Origin: DASZTV01 sp035550655
GTDB lineage: Bacteria; Actinomycetota; Actinomycetes; JAFAQI01
Length of the DNA: 64,000 bases
NCBI GenBank assembly: GCA_035550655.1
Contig: DASZOU010000030.1
Span: 1-64,000 of the forward strand
Direction of reading: 5' to 3'
Both the position numbers and the translations under genes were made by a program. Shown here piece by piece: positions 40,749-49,507 of this stretch. Below the pieces are notes generated by a model. The model worked only from the letters and a program-made list of their open reading frames with translations, was not told the origin of the DNA and searched no databases. Every line of letters begins with the position of its first letter. The stretch's first letter is position 1.

Positions 40749-42238
40749 CGCACCGCTCCGACGATGCGCTCGGTCGCGAGTCGTCCCGAGAGCAGCACCA
40801 TGGGGACTCCGACGCCCGGCTGTGTCCCGGTGCCGGCGAACACGACGTTGTCGAACGCGAGGTTCGCCGGGCGAAACGGACCGGTCTGCCGGAAGCTGTG
40901 GGCGACGGAGAACGGCGTTCCTCTTGCCATCCCACGGCGCGCCCAGTCGGCCGGCGTGGTCCACGACTCGGCTTCGACTGACTCGGCGAAGCCGCCGTAG
41001 CCGAGGGACTCGAGACGGTTCACGATCTGGTCACGGTAGTCCGCGCCGGTGTCGTCCCAGTCGGTGGCGCCGTCGAGGTTCGGCGTCGGGACGAGCACGT
41101 ACCAGGAGGACTTGCCGGCCGGAGCGAGCGCGGGATCGGTGACCGTCGGCACCGACACCAGCAAGGACGGGTCGCGGGCCGGCACCCGCTTGTCGATCAG
41201 CTCGCGGAACGTCTCCCGCCACGCCGCGCCGAAGTGGATCGTGTGGTGCGCCGTGTCCGGTGTGGCCAACGACGAGCCTGCGAGGAGCAGCGCGCACGAC
41301 GGGGAGTACTCCAACCGCTGCAGGCGGCGCGGCGCGTGCCCGGCGGGAAGCAGGTCCCATGCGGCAGCGAGGTCCGGGTTGAGGACCACGACGTCGGCTT
41401 CGATCCGTTCGCCGTCGGCGGTGTGCACCGCGACGGCTCGCTGCCCTCGCATCTCGACGCGGGTGACGACGGTGTCGTAGCGGATGTCGACGCCGTGCTT
41501 CGACGCGGCACCCGCCAGCGCAACGGGAACCGCATGCATGCCCCCGACCGGGAACCACACTCCTTCGACGCAGTCCATGTAGGCGATCACCGCGAAGATG
41601 GCCAACGCGTCGTACGGCGAGCGTCCGGCGTACATCGCCTGGAAGCTGAAGATGCGCCGCAGCCGGTCGTCGGCGAAGAAGGTGCCGAGCTTCGGGGCGA
41701 GCCGGCGGAAGCCGCCCATCGCAACGAGGCGGGCGAGCGAAGGCCGCACCAGATCGAGCGGGTTGTCGAGGTTGCGATCGATGAAGTCGTTGCGTTCCAG
41801 CGTGTAGAGGCGCTGCGCGAACCGGGCGAAGGCTCGATACCCGGCTGCGTCGCTCGCACCGACGACCTCGCGGATCTGTTGCTCCATCGCCTCGACGTCG
41901 GCGATCACGTCGAGGCGCGTGCCGTCCGCGAACCGGGCACGGTACGCCGGCTCGACGCGGCGAAGGTCAAGCCAGTCGCCGACGTCCTCGCCCACGCAGC
42001 CGAGCGCGTCCGCGATCAGGTCGGGCATCGTCAGGACGGTCGGCCCGGTGTCGAAGTGGAAGCCGCCGATGTCCAACCGTCCGGCGCGACCGCCCGGAAC
42101 GGGCTCGCGCTCGAGGACTGTGACGCGGCGTCCCGCCCCTGCCAGCCGTAGGGTGGCCGACAGCCCGCCCAGTCCCGCGCCGACCACGACGACGTGGTCG
42201 GTGGGCCCGGTGACGGTGCGCACGGACCCAGCCGTCAT
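40745..42238 (-). CDS. crtI: Phytoene desaturase
   Basis: A 497-residue FAD-dependent CrtI-type desaturase that converts phytoene to lycopene. The N-terminal dinucleotide loop is VVVGAGLGGLSATLRLAGAG. FHFDTGPTVLTMPDL and the C-terminal GTGTQPGVGVPMVLLSGRLATERI bisubstrate/FAD block are complete. ATG 42238 overlaps the crtE stop (ATGA) and its stop overlaps crtB. Confidence 0.94.
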   Translation of the reverse strand: MTAGSVRTVTGPTDHVVVVGAGLGGLSATLRLAGAGRRVTVLEREPVPGGRAGRLDIGGFHFDTGPTVLTMPDLIADALGCVGEDVGDWLDLRRVEPAYRARFADGTRLDVIADVEAMEQQIREVVGASDAAGYRAFARFAQRLYTLERNDFIDRNLDNPLDLVRPSLARLVAMGGFRRLAPKLGTFFADDRLRRIFSFQAMYAGRSPYDALAIFAVIAYMDCVEGVWFPVGGMHAVPVALAGAASKHGVDIRYDTVVTRVEMRGQRAVAVHTADGERIEADVVVLNPDLAAAWDLLPAGHAPRRLQRLEYSPSCALLLAGSSLATPDTAHHTIHFGAAWRETFRELIDKRVPARDPSLLVSVPTVTDPALAPAGKSSWYVLVPTPNLDGATDWDDTGADYRDQIVNRLESLGYGGFAESVEAESWTTPADWARRGMARGTPFSVAHSFRQTGPFRPANLAFDNVVFAGTGTQPGVGVPMVLLSGRLATERIVGAVR

Positions 42239-43287
42239 CCGTGCCGGTAGCTCGCGGCGTTCGCCAGCCCTTCGAGAGCGTCGCGGCCCGACGGCTCGAG
42301 CGCCACGTTGCCGAGGGCGCGAACCGCGTCGGGCAAGCGGGCGGCAATCATCGCTTCGACCTCGCCTCGGGCGCCGCAGCGCGTGATCACCTGCTGGGCA
42401 TGCGCGATGTCCTCGTCGCCGAGATCGGTGCGCCCGACGACACCAACGAGAAAGTCGCGGTCAGCGGGGCCGGTGCGCTCGAGGGCGAGAGCGAGGAGAA
42501 CCGTCTGCTTCCCTTCTCGGAGGTCGTCACCCGCCGGCTTGCCGGTCGTGACGGGATCACCGAAGACGCCGAGCAGGTCGTCGCGGAGCTGGAACGCCTC
42601 GCCAAGCGGGATCCCGTAATCCGTGAAGGCGGCGAACACGTCGGCTCCGCCGTTGGCGATCGCCGCGCCCAAGTGCAACGGGCGCTCGACGGTGTACTTC
42701 GCCGACTTGAGACGAGCGACGCGAAGCGCGCGCTCCACGGTCGTCGCCCCTTGCGCCTGCTCCACGATGTCGAGGTACTGGCCGGCCATCACCTCGGTGC
42801 GCATCGGCGCTGACACCGAGCGAGCCCGCCGTAGCGCGCCGTCGTGAAGCCCGCTGGCGGCGAGCATCGCATCCGACCACGCGAGCAGCAGGTCGCCGAG
42901 CAAGATGGCCGCCGCCGTCCCGAAGTCGCCGGCGTCGCCCGACCACCCGGACCGGCGATGGAGAGAGGTGAACCGCTCGTGTACCGCGGGCCGGCCCCGC
43001 CGCGTGTCGCTGTGATCGATGACGTCGTCGTGGACGAGCGCACACGCCTGCAGCAGCTCCAGGCTCGCCGCGGCGTGAATCAGCGCCTCGGAGTCCTCTG
43101 CACCCGCGGCGATCCCGCCCCAGTAGCAAAACGACGGGCGCAGCCGTTTGCCACCGCTCAGCACGAACTCGCTGGCGATCTCGGCAACGGGAACGAGCTC
43201 GTCGCCGAGGTCCCGAAGGTGTCGCGTGGCATCGAGCATGAAGTCGCGAAGGGCGGAATCGACGCGATCGCGGACGGCATTGCTCAC
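42235..43287 (-). CDS. crtE: Geranylgeranyl diphosphate synthase (polyprenyl synthetase)
   Basis: A 350-residue trans-isoprenyl diphosphate synthase. Both Asp-rich motifs are present: DDVIDHSDTRRG and DDLLGVFGD. It supplies C20 diphosphate for the crtB product in the same operon. The exact chain length is inferred from context. GTG 43287 (with GGGAGA about 9 nt upstream) is preferred; an in-frame GTG at 43305 is possible. It diverges from metF with a 77-bp gap. Confidence 0.9.
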   Translation of the reverse strand: MSNAVRDRVDSALRDFMLDATRHLRDLGDELVPVAEIASEFVLSGGKRLRPSFCYWGGIAAGAEDSEALIHAAASLELLQACALVHDDVIDHSDTRRGRPAVHERFTSLHRRSGWSGDAGDFGTAAAILLGDLLLAWSDAMLAASGLHDGALRRARSVSAPMRTEVMAGQYLDIVEQAQGATTVERALRVARLKSAKYTVERPLHLGAAIANGGADVFAAFTDYGIPLGEAFQLRDDLLGVFGDPVTTGKPAGDDLREGKQTVLLALALERTGPADRDFLVGVVGRTDLGDEDIAHAQQVITRCGARGEVEAMIAARLPDAVRALGNVALEPSGRDALEGLANAASYRHG

Positions 43288-43364
43288 CCGCTGATCGTCT
43301 CCCACAGCCCACTCCGCACGGTGGCCAGGTCAATGTCGGTTGCGAACTCACCGATACTGGTGGG

Positions 43365-44297
43365 GTGCCTGGGGCCAGCACGGTGCGCGGAACGCCCGCG
43401 ACCCGCATGACGATCCGCGACCTGCTCGCGAGCGGCAAGCGGTCGTACTCGTTCGAGTTCTTCCCGCCGAAGACCCCCGATGGCGAGCGGGCCCTTTGGC
43501 AGGCGCTGCGAGAGGTCGAGTCGCTGCGCCCGACGTTCGTGTCGGTGACGTACGGCGCGGGCGGGTCGACCCGCGACCTCACGGTCTCGATCACCGAGCG
43601 GATCGCGGCCGAGACGACACTCACCGCGGTCGGCCACCTGACTGCCGTGAACCACTCGGTCGCCGAGCTGCGTCACGTCATCGGCCAGTACGCCGACGCC
43701 GGCATCCGCAACGTGCTGGCGCTGCGCGGTGACCCACCCGGTGACCCGCAAGCTGCGTGGGTCCCGCATCCGGAGGGGGTCGCGTACGCCTCGGATCTGG
43801 TGCGCCTCTTGCGGGACTCCGGTGACTTCTGTGTCGGGGTCGCGGCGTTTCCGGAGAAGCATCCGCGCTCGCCCGACTTCGACACCGACGTGCAGTTCTT
43901 CGTCGACAAGTGCCGTGCCGGCGCCGATTTCGCGATCACGCAGATGTTCTTCCGGGCCGAGGACTTCCTGCGGCTGCGTGACCGGGTGGTCGCCGCGGGG
44001 TGCGACATTCCGATCCTCCCGGGCATCATGCCGGTCACGAACGTCTCGCAGATCGAACGGTTCGCCGTGCTGACGGGTGCGGCGTTCCCGGTCGGGCTCG
44101 CCGATCGGTTGCACGCCGTCGAGGAGGACGAGGCCGCGGTGCGAGCGATCGGCGTCGAGGTCGCGACCGAGCTGTGCGAGACGCTGCTGGCCGAAGGAGC
44201 GCCGGGTTTGCACTTCATCACCCTCAACCGCTCCACCTCGTCGCGCGAGATCTACCAGCGGCTCGGCCTCAAGGCCGACGTCGTAGATCCCGCCTGA
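43365..44297 (+). CDS. metF: 5,10-methylenetetrahydrofolate reductase
   Basis: A 310-residue FAD-dependent TIM-barrel reductase providing 5-methyl-THF for methionine synthesis. SYSFEFFPPKT, SVTYGAGGSTRD, NVLALRGDPPG, AITQMFF and PGIMPVTN are the family blocks. GTG 43365 lies 6 nt after GATACT (43353-43358), consistent with a leaderless mRNA; ATG 43407, in frame just upstream of TIRDLL, is an alternative. Its last 29 bp overlap the convergent oxidoreductase gene. Confidence 0.93.
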   Translation: MPGASTVRGTPATRMTIRDLLASGKRSYSFEFFPPKTPDGERALWQALREVESLRPTFVSVTYGAGGSTRDLTVSITERIAAETTLTAVGHLTAVNHSVAELRHVIGQYADAGIRNVLALRGDPPGDPQAAWVPHPEGVAYASDLVRLLRDSGDFCVGVAAFPEKHPRSPDFDTDVQFFVDKCRAGADFAITQMFFRAEDFLRLRDRVVAAGCDIPILPGIMPVTNVSQIERFAVLTGAAFPVGLADRLHAVEEDEAAVRAIGVEVATELCETLLAEGAPGLHFITLNRSTSSREIYQRLGLKADVVDPA

Positions 44298-45786
44298 TCA
44301 CCTGCGCCGCGGAACGCCCGCTCGCACCCCATACGCCGCCGCCCGGATGGGTTGACGCACCGCAGACGTAGACGCCGGGATGCGGGGTGCGGTAGCTCGA
44401 CCAGCCGGGGAGCGGGCGCAGCCCGAACAGCGAGTCGAGCTCGGTCTCGACATGCATGACGTTGCCCGCGTGCAGACCGAGCTCGCTTTCGAGGTCCGCA
44501 GGCGTCTGCACCAGCCGCTCGAGGACACCGCTGGAGAACCCGGGCGCCCACCGGTCGACCACCGCGAGCAGGCTGTCGCCGGCGCGTTCCCGCTCGCTGT
44601 CCCAGTCGCCGGCGCGCAGGTGGCGGGGATGCCACTGCGCCCACACCGAGACGACGTGATGTCCAGCCGGCGCGAGGGTCGGGTCGACAGCGCTGGGGGT
44701 CATCACGATCAACGGCGGATCGCGCGACGGCTGGCCGCGCAGGAAGTCGCCGTACGCCGCGCGCAGCTGGGTGGGGGAGTCCACGAGCAGCTGCATCGCG
44801 GTGTGCATCCCCGGCACGTCGACGGGGTACGCCGGCAGCCGGTCGGTGAGCACTCGCATCACCATGCCGAGCCCGTCGCCGGTCCGCACGGCGGCGCGAG
44901 CGGCGTCGTCACCGAGCAGCCGCGCGGTGTCCGCCACGTGGCACGCCGAGAGGACGGATCGTGACGCGATGCGCGCGCCGGACTGCGTCACCACCGCGCA
45001 GCCCGACCCGGCGCGGGGTTCGATCGACGTCACCGGATCGCCGCTGCGGATGGTGGCGCCGTAGGAGCGCAACCGTTCGGCGAGCGCGTCGCTGAGCCGC
45101 CCGCTCCCGCCCCGGGGGCGCCCGGCAGCCTGCAGGTGGAGCAGCGCGGCGGTGCCCGCCATCGGCGCCGTTCCCACCGCGTGCGGCGGCGGGCCGGACT
45201 GCGCCGCCCACCAGCCGAGCGCCGCACGCAACCGTGGGTCGCCGAAGCGCCGCGCGAGCATTGCCTCGGCCGGCTCGACGAAGGACCGGATCAGCTCCGC
45301 CGGCCGGTCGCGCCGGCCGCGCAGCAACGACCAGCCGCGGCGCCCGAGCTCCGGCAGCGTCGGCGGGTGGGATGCGACATCGAGGAACCACCTCATCCGC
45401 GGCGTCCACTCGGTGATGAAGTCGTCGTACGCAGCCGCGTCCGCAGGTCCGCAGACTGCCTCGATCGACGAGCACGTCTCACCGAGGTCGCGGGAGAACC
45501 GAAGCGGACCATCGGGGTGCGGGAGCACGCCCCACGGTTCGACGTCGTCGTACACCAGTCCGAGGGCCGCCAGCGCGAGGTCCTCGACGATGCCGGTGTG
45601 GCGCACCATCACGTGGACGCTGGAGCCACGGTCGACGCGGACGCCGGGCCACCGCTCGACGGTGGAGACGGCGCCGCCGATCACCGTGTCGCGCTCGACG
45701 ACCTCGACGTCGAGACCGGCGCGAGCCAGGTAGCAGGCGGCGACGAGACCGTTGTGGCCCGCGCCGACCACGACCACATCACGCAC
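44269..45786 (-). CDS. CrtI/CrtO-like FAD-dependent oxidoreductase
   Basis: A 505-residue flavoprotein related to phytoene desaturases and carotenoid ketolases. The N-terminal loop is VVVGAGHNGLVAACYLARAG and the C-terminal block is YVCGASTHPGGGVWGASGRSAAQ. Compared with crtI in the neighbouring operon the active-site regions differ, so it may act on another carotenoid or a different lipid. It is monocistronic and converges with metF, with 29 bp of coding overlap. Confidence 0.82.
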   Translation of the reverse strand: MRDVVVVGAGHNGLVAACYLARAGLDVEVVERDTVIGGAVSTVERWPGVRVDRGSSVHVMVRHTGIVEDLALAALGLVYDDVEPWGVLPHPDGPLRFSRDLGETCSSIEAVCGPADAAAYDDFITEWTPRMRWFLDVASHPPTLPELGRRGWSLLRGRRDRPAELIRSFVEPAEAMLARRFGDPRLRAALGWWAAQSGPPPHAVGTAPMAGTAALLHLQAAGRPRGGSGRLSDALAERLRSYGATIRSGDPVTSIEPRAGSGCAVVTQSGARIASRSVLSACHVADTARLLGDDAARAAVRTGDGLGMVMRVLTDRLPAYPVDVPGMHTAMQLLVDSPTQLRAAYGDFLRGQPSRDPPLIVMTPSAVDPTLAPAGHHVVSVWAQWHPRHLRAGDWDSERERAGDSLLAVVDRWAPGFSSGVLERLVQTPADLESELGLHAGNVMHVETELDSLFGLRPLPGWSSYRTPHPGVYVCGASTHPGGGVWGASGRSAAQVIRRDLRRRP

Positions 45787-45810
45787 TCGCGACGCAGCCT
45801 TCGGTCGCGA

Positions 45811-46353
45811 TCAGAGGTCGACCCCCATGATCGCGTACATCTCCGAGCTGCCCGGGAAGTAGAAGCCGCACAGCAGATCCTCGAATCCGAACGACCGGTA
45901 GAGCAGGCGTGCCGGGGACTCGGTGTCGGGTGTCGAGAGGACGGCGTGGCGCGCGGTGGTCCGGCTCAGCACGTCGGCGAGCAGCCGGCGACCGATGCCC
46001 TTGCCCTGATGCGCGGGCAGCACGTGCAGCTCGGCGAGCTCGAAGCCGTCCCGAAGCCAGCGCCGGGTTCCCTCGCGCCCGAGTGCCTGCGCAACCGTGT
46101 CGTGCCACCACTGCCCGCCGGCACCCAGGTAGCCGTACCCGAAGCCGATGAGCTCGCCGTCGTCGTCCTCGGTCTCGGCGGCGTCGAACGCGGCGCAGCA
46201 CAGGAAGCCCGGATAGGTCGTGTGGCCGGCGATGATCTCGCGGCGTTGGACCACGACTTCGGGAACCCGATGCATCGCGGCGCCGTACACCGACGCGGCG
46301 GGGCCGGCAAGGGCCCGCATTCGCGGCCCGTCGAGGCGTACCAGTCGGGTCAC
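45811..46353 (-). CDS. GNAT-family N-acetyltransferase
   Basis: A 180-residue acetyl-CoA-dependent acetyltransferase. The acetyl-CoA loop is PAHQGKGIGRRLL within FELAELHVL, and RLLYRSFGFE is the C-terminal family block. Substrate unknown. GTG 46353 overlaps the stop of the YbaK gene (GTGA), so the two are cotranscribed. A GNAT gene also occupies this chromosomal neighbourhood in mycobacteria. Confidence 0.85.
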   Translation of the reverse strand: MTRLVRLDGPRMRALAGPAASVYGAAMHRVPEVVVQRREIIAGHTTYPGFLCCAAFDAAETEDDDGELIGFGYGYLGAGGQWWHDTVAQALGREGTRRWLRDGFELAELHVLPAHQGKGIGRRLLADVLSRTTARHAVLSTPDTESPARLLYRSFGFEDLLCGFYFPGSSEMYAIMGVDL

Positions 46354-46823
46354 GGCGAAGCTGCGACCTCGGCCGGGGTGCCGCCGGAGAGGCGGACCAG
46401 CTCGTCGTACGACGTGGGGAACACCGCATGTGGCGTGCCCGCAGCCGCCCAGATGACATCGAAGGTCGACAGGTGCTCGTCGACGACGGTGGGCAACGGC
46501 GCGGGATGGCCGACCGGCGCCACCCCGCCGATCGGGAACCCGGTGGCCGCACGCACCAGGTCGGCGTCCGCGCGCTTGACCCGGTCGGCGCCGAGCACGC
46601 CGGCCAGCTTTGCCGGATCGACCTGGTGGTCGCCACTGGCGAGGACCAGCACCGCGTCACCGTCGGCGGCGAAGACAAGGGACTTCACGATGGCGCCGAT
46701 CGGGACGCCCAGCGCAGCAGCGGCCTCCGCCGCCGTGCGCGCTGAGTCGTCGAGCTCGACGATCTGCCCGGTCGCGCCGCCGGCCCGCAGCGCGGCGTCG
46801 ACTCGCTCCGCGTTGGGGTGCAC
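46350..46823 (-). CDS. YbaK/EbsC-family aminoacyl-tRNA deacylase
   Basis: A 157-residue protein of the YbaK/ProX editing family, which hydrolyses mischarged tRNAs such as Cys-tRNAPro. The blocks IGAIVKSLVFAADGDAVLVLASGDHQVD and TGFPIGGVAPVGH are typical, with the active-site Lys in VKSL. GTG 46823 lies 6 nt after TAGCGT (46830-46835, - strand), a leaderless start. It diverges from the SOS gene at 46889. Confidence 0.9.
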   Translation of the reverse strand: MHPNAERVDAALRAGGATGQIVELDDSARTAAEAAAALGVPIGAIVKSLVFAADGDAVLVLASGDHQVDPAKLAGVLGADRVKRADADLVRAATGFPIGGVAPVGHPAPLPTVVDEHLSTFDVIWAAAGTPHAVFPTSYDELVRLSGGTPAEVAASP

Positions 46824-46869
46824 GAGCGGACGCTAACGCACGACCTTCGACCCTTGACGACCGACGCTA

Positions 46870-46885
46870 TCGAACGTATGTTCGA
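46870..46885. promoter_or_regulatory. LexA (SOS) box
   Basis: TCGAACGTATGTTCGA is a perfect 16-bp palindrome matching the actinobacterial/Bacillus-type LexA consensus (TCGAAC-N4-GTTCGA). The -10 element TATGTT (46877-46882) of the downstream leaderless gene lies inside it, so bound LexA would block promoter opening directly. Confidence 0.93.
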
Positions 46886-46888
46886 ACC

Positions 46889-47377
46889 ATGACAACGCTG
46901 GTGGAAGCACCCGTCCAGCGGCGCCTGCAGACCGTGGTGCCGGCTTCCGCGCTTCGCTTGGGTATCGCTGCCCGCCGTGCCCTGGCCGAGGCCGAACAGA
47001 CGCGGGACGTGGGAGAGCGCTACGCCGCGGCCCATCTAGCCGCGCTGCGGGCCGCCGCCGCGGTGCTCGCCGCGGAAGCTCGGCCGGAGGGCGCTCGGCC
47101 GACGCGGCGCACCCGGCCGACGAGCGTGTGGACGTTGCTCACGCGCGTCGCGCCCGAACTGGGGGAGTGGGCGGCTTTCTTTGCTGCCGGCGCCGACAAG
47201 CGGATTGCCGCACAGGCCGGCCTGCGCGGTGCTGTCACGGCACGGGAAGCCGACGACCTGCTGCGCGACGCGAGCAGCTTCCTCGAGCTCGTCGCCGTGC
47301 GGCTCGGCTTGCCCCCGCGCCGGCAGCCAATGCTGCCGCTCGCGGTGTATCCGGCAAACGGCGAGCCGGCGCACTAG
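46889..47377 (+). CDS. SAV_6107-family HEPN-domain protein, SOS-regulated
   Basis: A 162-residue all-helical protein of the actinobacterial SAV_6107 family. The core (VGERYAAAHLAALRAAAAVLAAEAR) and the C-terminal helix (READDLLRDASSFLELVAVRLGL) fit a HEPN fold. I see no clear R-x4-6-H ribonuclease motif, so an RNase role is not supported. ATG 46889 is 6 nt after TATGTT and 4 nt after the LexA box; frames open to 46610 cross the box and are rejected. It leads a set with a methyltransferase and dinB, which suggests a role in the DNA-damage response. Confidence 0.85.
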   Translation: MTTLVEAPVQRRLQTVVPASALRLGIAARRALAEAEQTRDVGERYAAAHLAALRAAAAVLAAEARPEGARPTRRTRPTSVWTLLTRVAPELGEWAAFFAAGADKRIAAQAGLRGAVTAREADDLLRDASSFLELVAVRLGLPPRRQPMLPLAVYPANGEPAH

Positions 47378-47399
47378 CCGAAGCCATACGGTTACCGGC

Positions 47400-48155
47400 A
47401 TGGCGGCGGACCGGAGGACGCAGCGGAATCCGGCGCGGACCGCGGTGCTGTGGGAGATCCTGCGGTCGGCGTTCGCCGCCTTCCCCGGACCGCCGGGGGA
47501 CCTCACCATCCTCGACATCGGCGGTGGCACGGGCGGATTCGCCGTACCGCTGGCAGAGCTCGGTTACTCCCTGACCGTGATCGACCAGAGCCCCGACTCC
47601 CTGGCCGCGCTGGAGCGGCGCGCTGCCGAAGCCGGCGTCGCCGACCGCGTCGTCGCGACGCAAGGAGATGCCGGCGACGTTGCCTCCCTGCTCGGGGTGG
47701 AGTCGGTGGTCGCGGTGCTGTGCCACAGCGTGCTGGAAGTCGTCGACGATCCGGCGGCGGCGTTGCGCGCCGTCGTCGACGTGCTGCGCCCAGGCGGCCT
47801 CGCGAGCATTCTCGTCGCCAACCGCGTCGCCGCGACCGCCGCGAGGGTGGCGTCGGGGCGGCTGGGCGAAGCCCGCGACCTGTTGGCGAGCGAAGCGGGC
47901 GTGACCGGCGCCGGCGATCCGCTGCGACGCCGGTTCACCGTGGCGGGAATCCAGTCGCTCGTCGCCGCTTCCGGCCTTCGGCCGCGCACCACGCACGGGG
48001 TGCGGATCTTCGCCGACGCGGCTCCCGCGGCGTTGCTGGAAGGCGATGTCAGTGCGGCCGAGGAGCTGGTGGCGCTCGAGCAGGCGGTCGCCGCTGACCC
48101 GTCGTACCTGTCGATGGCGACGGCGTTGCACGTCCTGGCTGAGAAGCCGTCATGA
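47400..48155 (+). CDS. Class I SAM-dependent methyltransferase
   Basis: A 251-residue methyltransferase. Motif I is LDIGGGTGGFAVPLAE, followed by the acidic VIDQSPDSLAAL, motif II-like GDAGDVASLLG and VAVLCHSVLEVVDDP. Substrate unknown. ATG 47400 lies 7 nt after TACGGT (47387-47392), so it may have its own leaderless promoter 23 bp after the HEPN gene as well as read-through from the SOS promoter. The dinB start follows after 16 bp. Confidence 0.85.
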   Translation: MAADRRTQRNPARTAVLWEILRSAFAAFPGPPGDLTILDIGGGTGGFAVPLAELGYSLTVIDQSPDSLAALERRAAEAGVADRVVATQGDAGDVASLLGVESVVAVLCHSVLEVVDDPAAALRAVVDVLRPGGLASILVANRVAATAARVASGRLGEARDLLASEAGVTGAGDPLRRRFTVAGIQSLVAASGLRPRTTHGVRIFADAAPAALLEGDVSAAEELVALEQAVAADPSYLSMATALHVLAEKPS

Positions 48156-48171
48156 GGGCCGGGGCGGCCGG

Positions 48172-49404
48172 GTGAGCCGACGGCAGCTTGAGCGGGGCGC
48201 GCGCCCGGTCGACCTGCCGGGCGACGACGCCGGCTGCACGATCCTGCACGCCGACATGGACGCGTTCTACGCAAGCGTCGAGCTGCGGCGCGATCCGCAG
48301 CTGGCTGGCAAGCCGGTCGTCGTCGGACATCCCGGCGGGCGATCAGTGGTGCTGGCCGCGACGTACGAAGCCCGCGCTTTCGGGGTCCACAGCGCGATGC
48401 CGATGGCGCAGGCCACGCGTCGTTGCGCCGGGCTCGTCGTCGTGCCGCCCGACCATGCGGCGTACGGCGAGGCCTCGAAGCAGGTGATGGCGGTGTTCCG
48501 GTCGGTCACTCCAGAGGTCGAGCCGCTCGCACTCGACGAGGCGTTCCTCGACGTCTCCGGGGCGATCCGCCGGATGGGCGGCCCGCGGCAGATCGCCACG
48601 CACATCCGGGAGCGGATCGCCGCCGAACAGCGGTTGCCCTGCTCGATCGGGGTGGCGAGCACGAAGTTCGTCGCGAAGCTCGCGTCGTCGCACGCGAAAC
48701 CCGACGGGCTGCTCGTCGTCCCGAAGCAGTCGACGCTGGCATTCCTGCACCCGCTCCCGATCGGCGCGCTGTGGGGGGTCGGTGACAAGACGGAGGAGGT
48801 CCTGGCGCGGATCGGGTTGCGCACGATCGGCGACATCGCCGCGACGCCGGTGACGACGCTCATCCACACCGTCGGCAAGGCCGCGGGGTCGCACCTGCAC
48901 GCGCTGGCCAATGGCGAGGACCCGCGGCGGGTCGTCCCCGACGAGCCGGACCGCAGCATCGGCGCGGAGGAGACATTCGACCGCGACATCGCTGACCGGG
49001 AGGGCATCGTCCGCGAGCTGCTGCGGTTGTCGGAGCGCTGCGCGGAGCGGCTGCGGGCGAGCGGTCAGGTCAGCCGGACCGTGGCCATCAAGGTGCGGTT
49101 CACCGATTTCCGCACGATCAGCCGGTCGCGGACGCTGAGCCAGCACACCGACGTGGCGAGGGTCATCTACGACACCGCCTGCCACCTGTACGACGCGCTC
49201 GGGATCGATGGCACGCCGCTGCGGCTGGTCGGGGTAAGGGCGGAGGGGCTGGCTCGGACGGTGGAGACGCCGGAGCAGCTGTCGCTGGACGGTGACGCGG
49301 AGGAGTGGCGCGCGGCCGAGCAGGCGGTGGACCGCGTCACGGAACGATTCGGCCACGGCGCCGTCCGTCCGGCCGCTCTTGTTCGGCGCCCGGCTGCCGA
49401 TTAG
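48172..49404 (+). CDS. dinB: DNA polymerase IV (Y family)
   Basis: A 410-residue translesion polymerase. The palm has HADMDAFYASVE and LDEAFLDVSGA with the metal-binding acids, and SIGVASTKFVAKLASSHAKPDG is the Y-family signature. Fingers, thumb and little-finger domains are of normal length. QLSLD near residue 363 could be a beta-clamp-binding motif. GTG 48172 gives VSRRQLERG. Its place downstream of the LexA-controlled HEPN gene suggests damage induction. Confidence 0.93.
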   Translation: MSRRQLERGARPVDLPGDDAGCTILHADMDAFYASVELRRDPQLAGKPVVVGHPGGRSVVLAATYEARAFGVHSAMPMAQATRRCAGLVVVPPDHAAYGEASKQVMAVFRSVTPEVEPLALDEAFLDVSGAIRRMGGPRQIATHIRERIAAEQRLPCSIGVASTKFVAKLASSHAKPDGLLVVPKQSTLAFLHPLPIGALWGVGDKTEEVLARIGLRTIGDIAATPVTTLIHTVGKAAGSHLHALANGEDPRRVVPDEPDRSIGAEETFDRDIADREGIVRELLRLSERCAERLRASGQVSRTVAIKVRFTDFRTISRSRTLSQHTDVARVIYDTACHLYDALGIDGTPLRLVGVRAEGLARTVETPEQLSLDGDAEEWRAAEQAVDRVTERFGHGAVRPAALVRRPAAD

Positions 49405-49507
49405 AGATTGATGGTGAAAAAGACTGCTGGCCGAGCGTCATGCCCGGCCCGTATCCTGGGGTATGTCCGTGAGGCGTCGGTGTCCATGACGGATCCCGGG
49501 AGGCATC

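Noticed and set aside
46889..47377. HEPN gene considered as the toxin of a HEPN/MNT toxin-antitoxin pair
   Set aside because: No nucleotidyltransferase partner is adjacent and no R-x4-6-H motif is seen; context is SOS and dinB.
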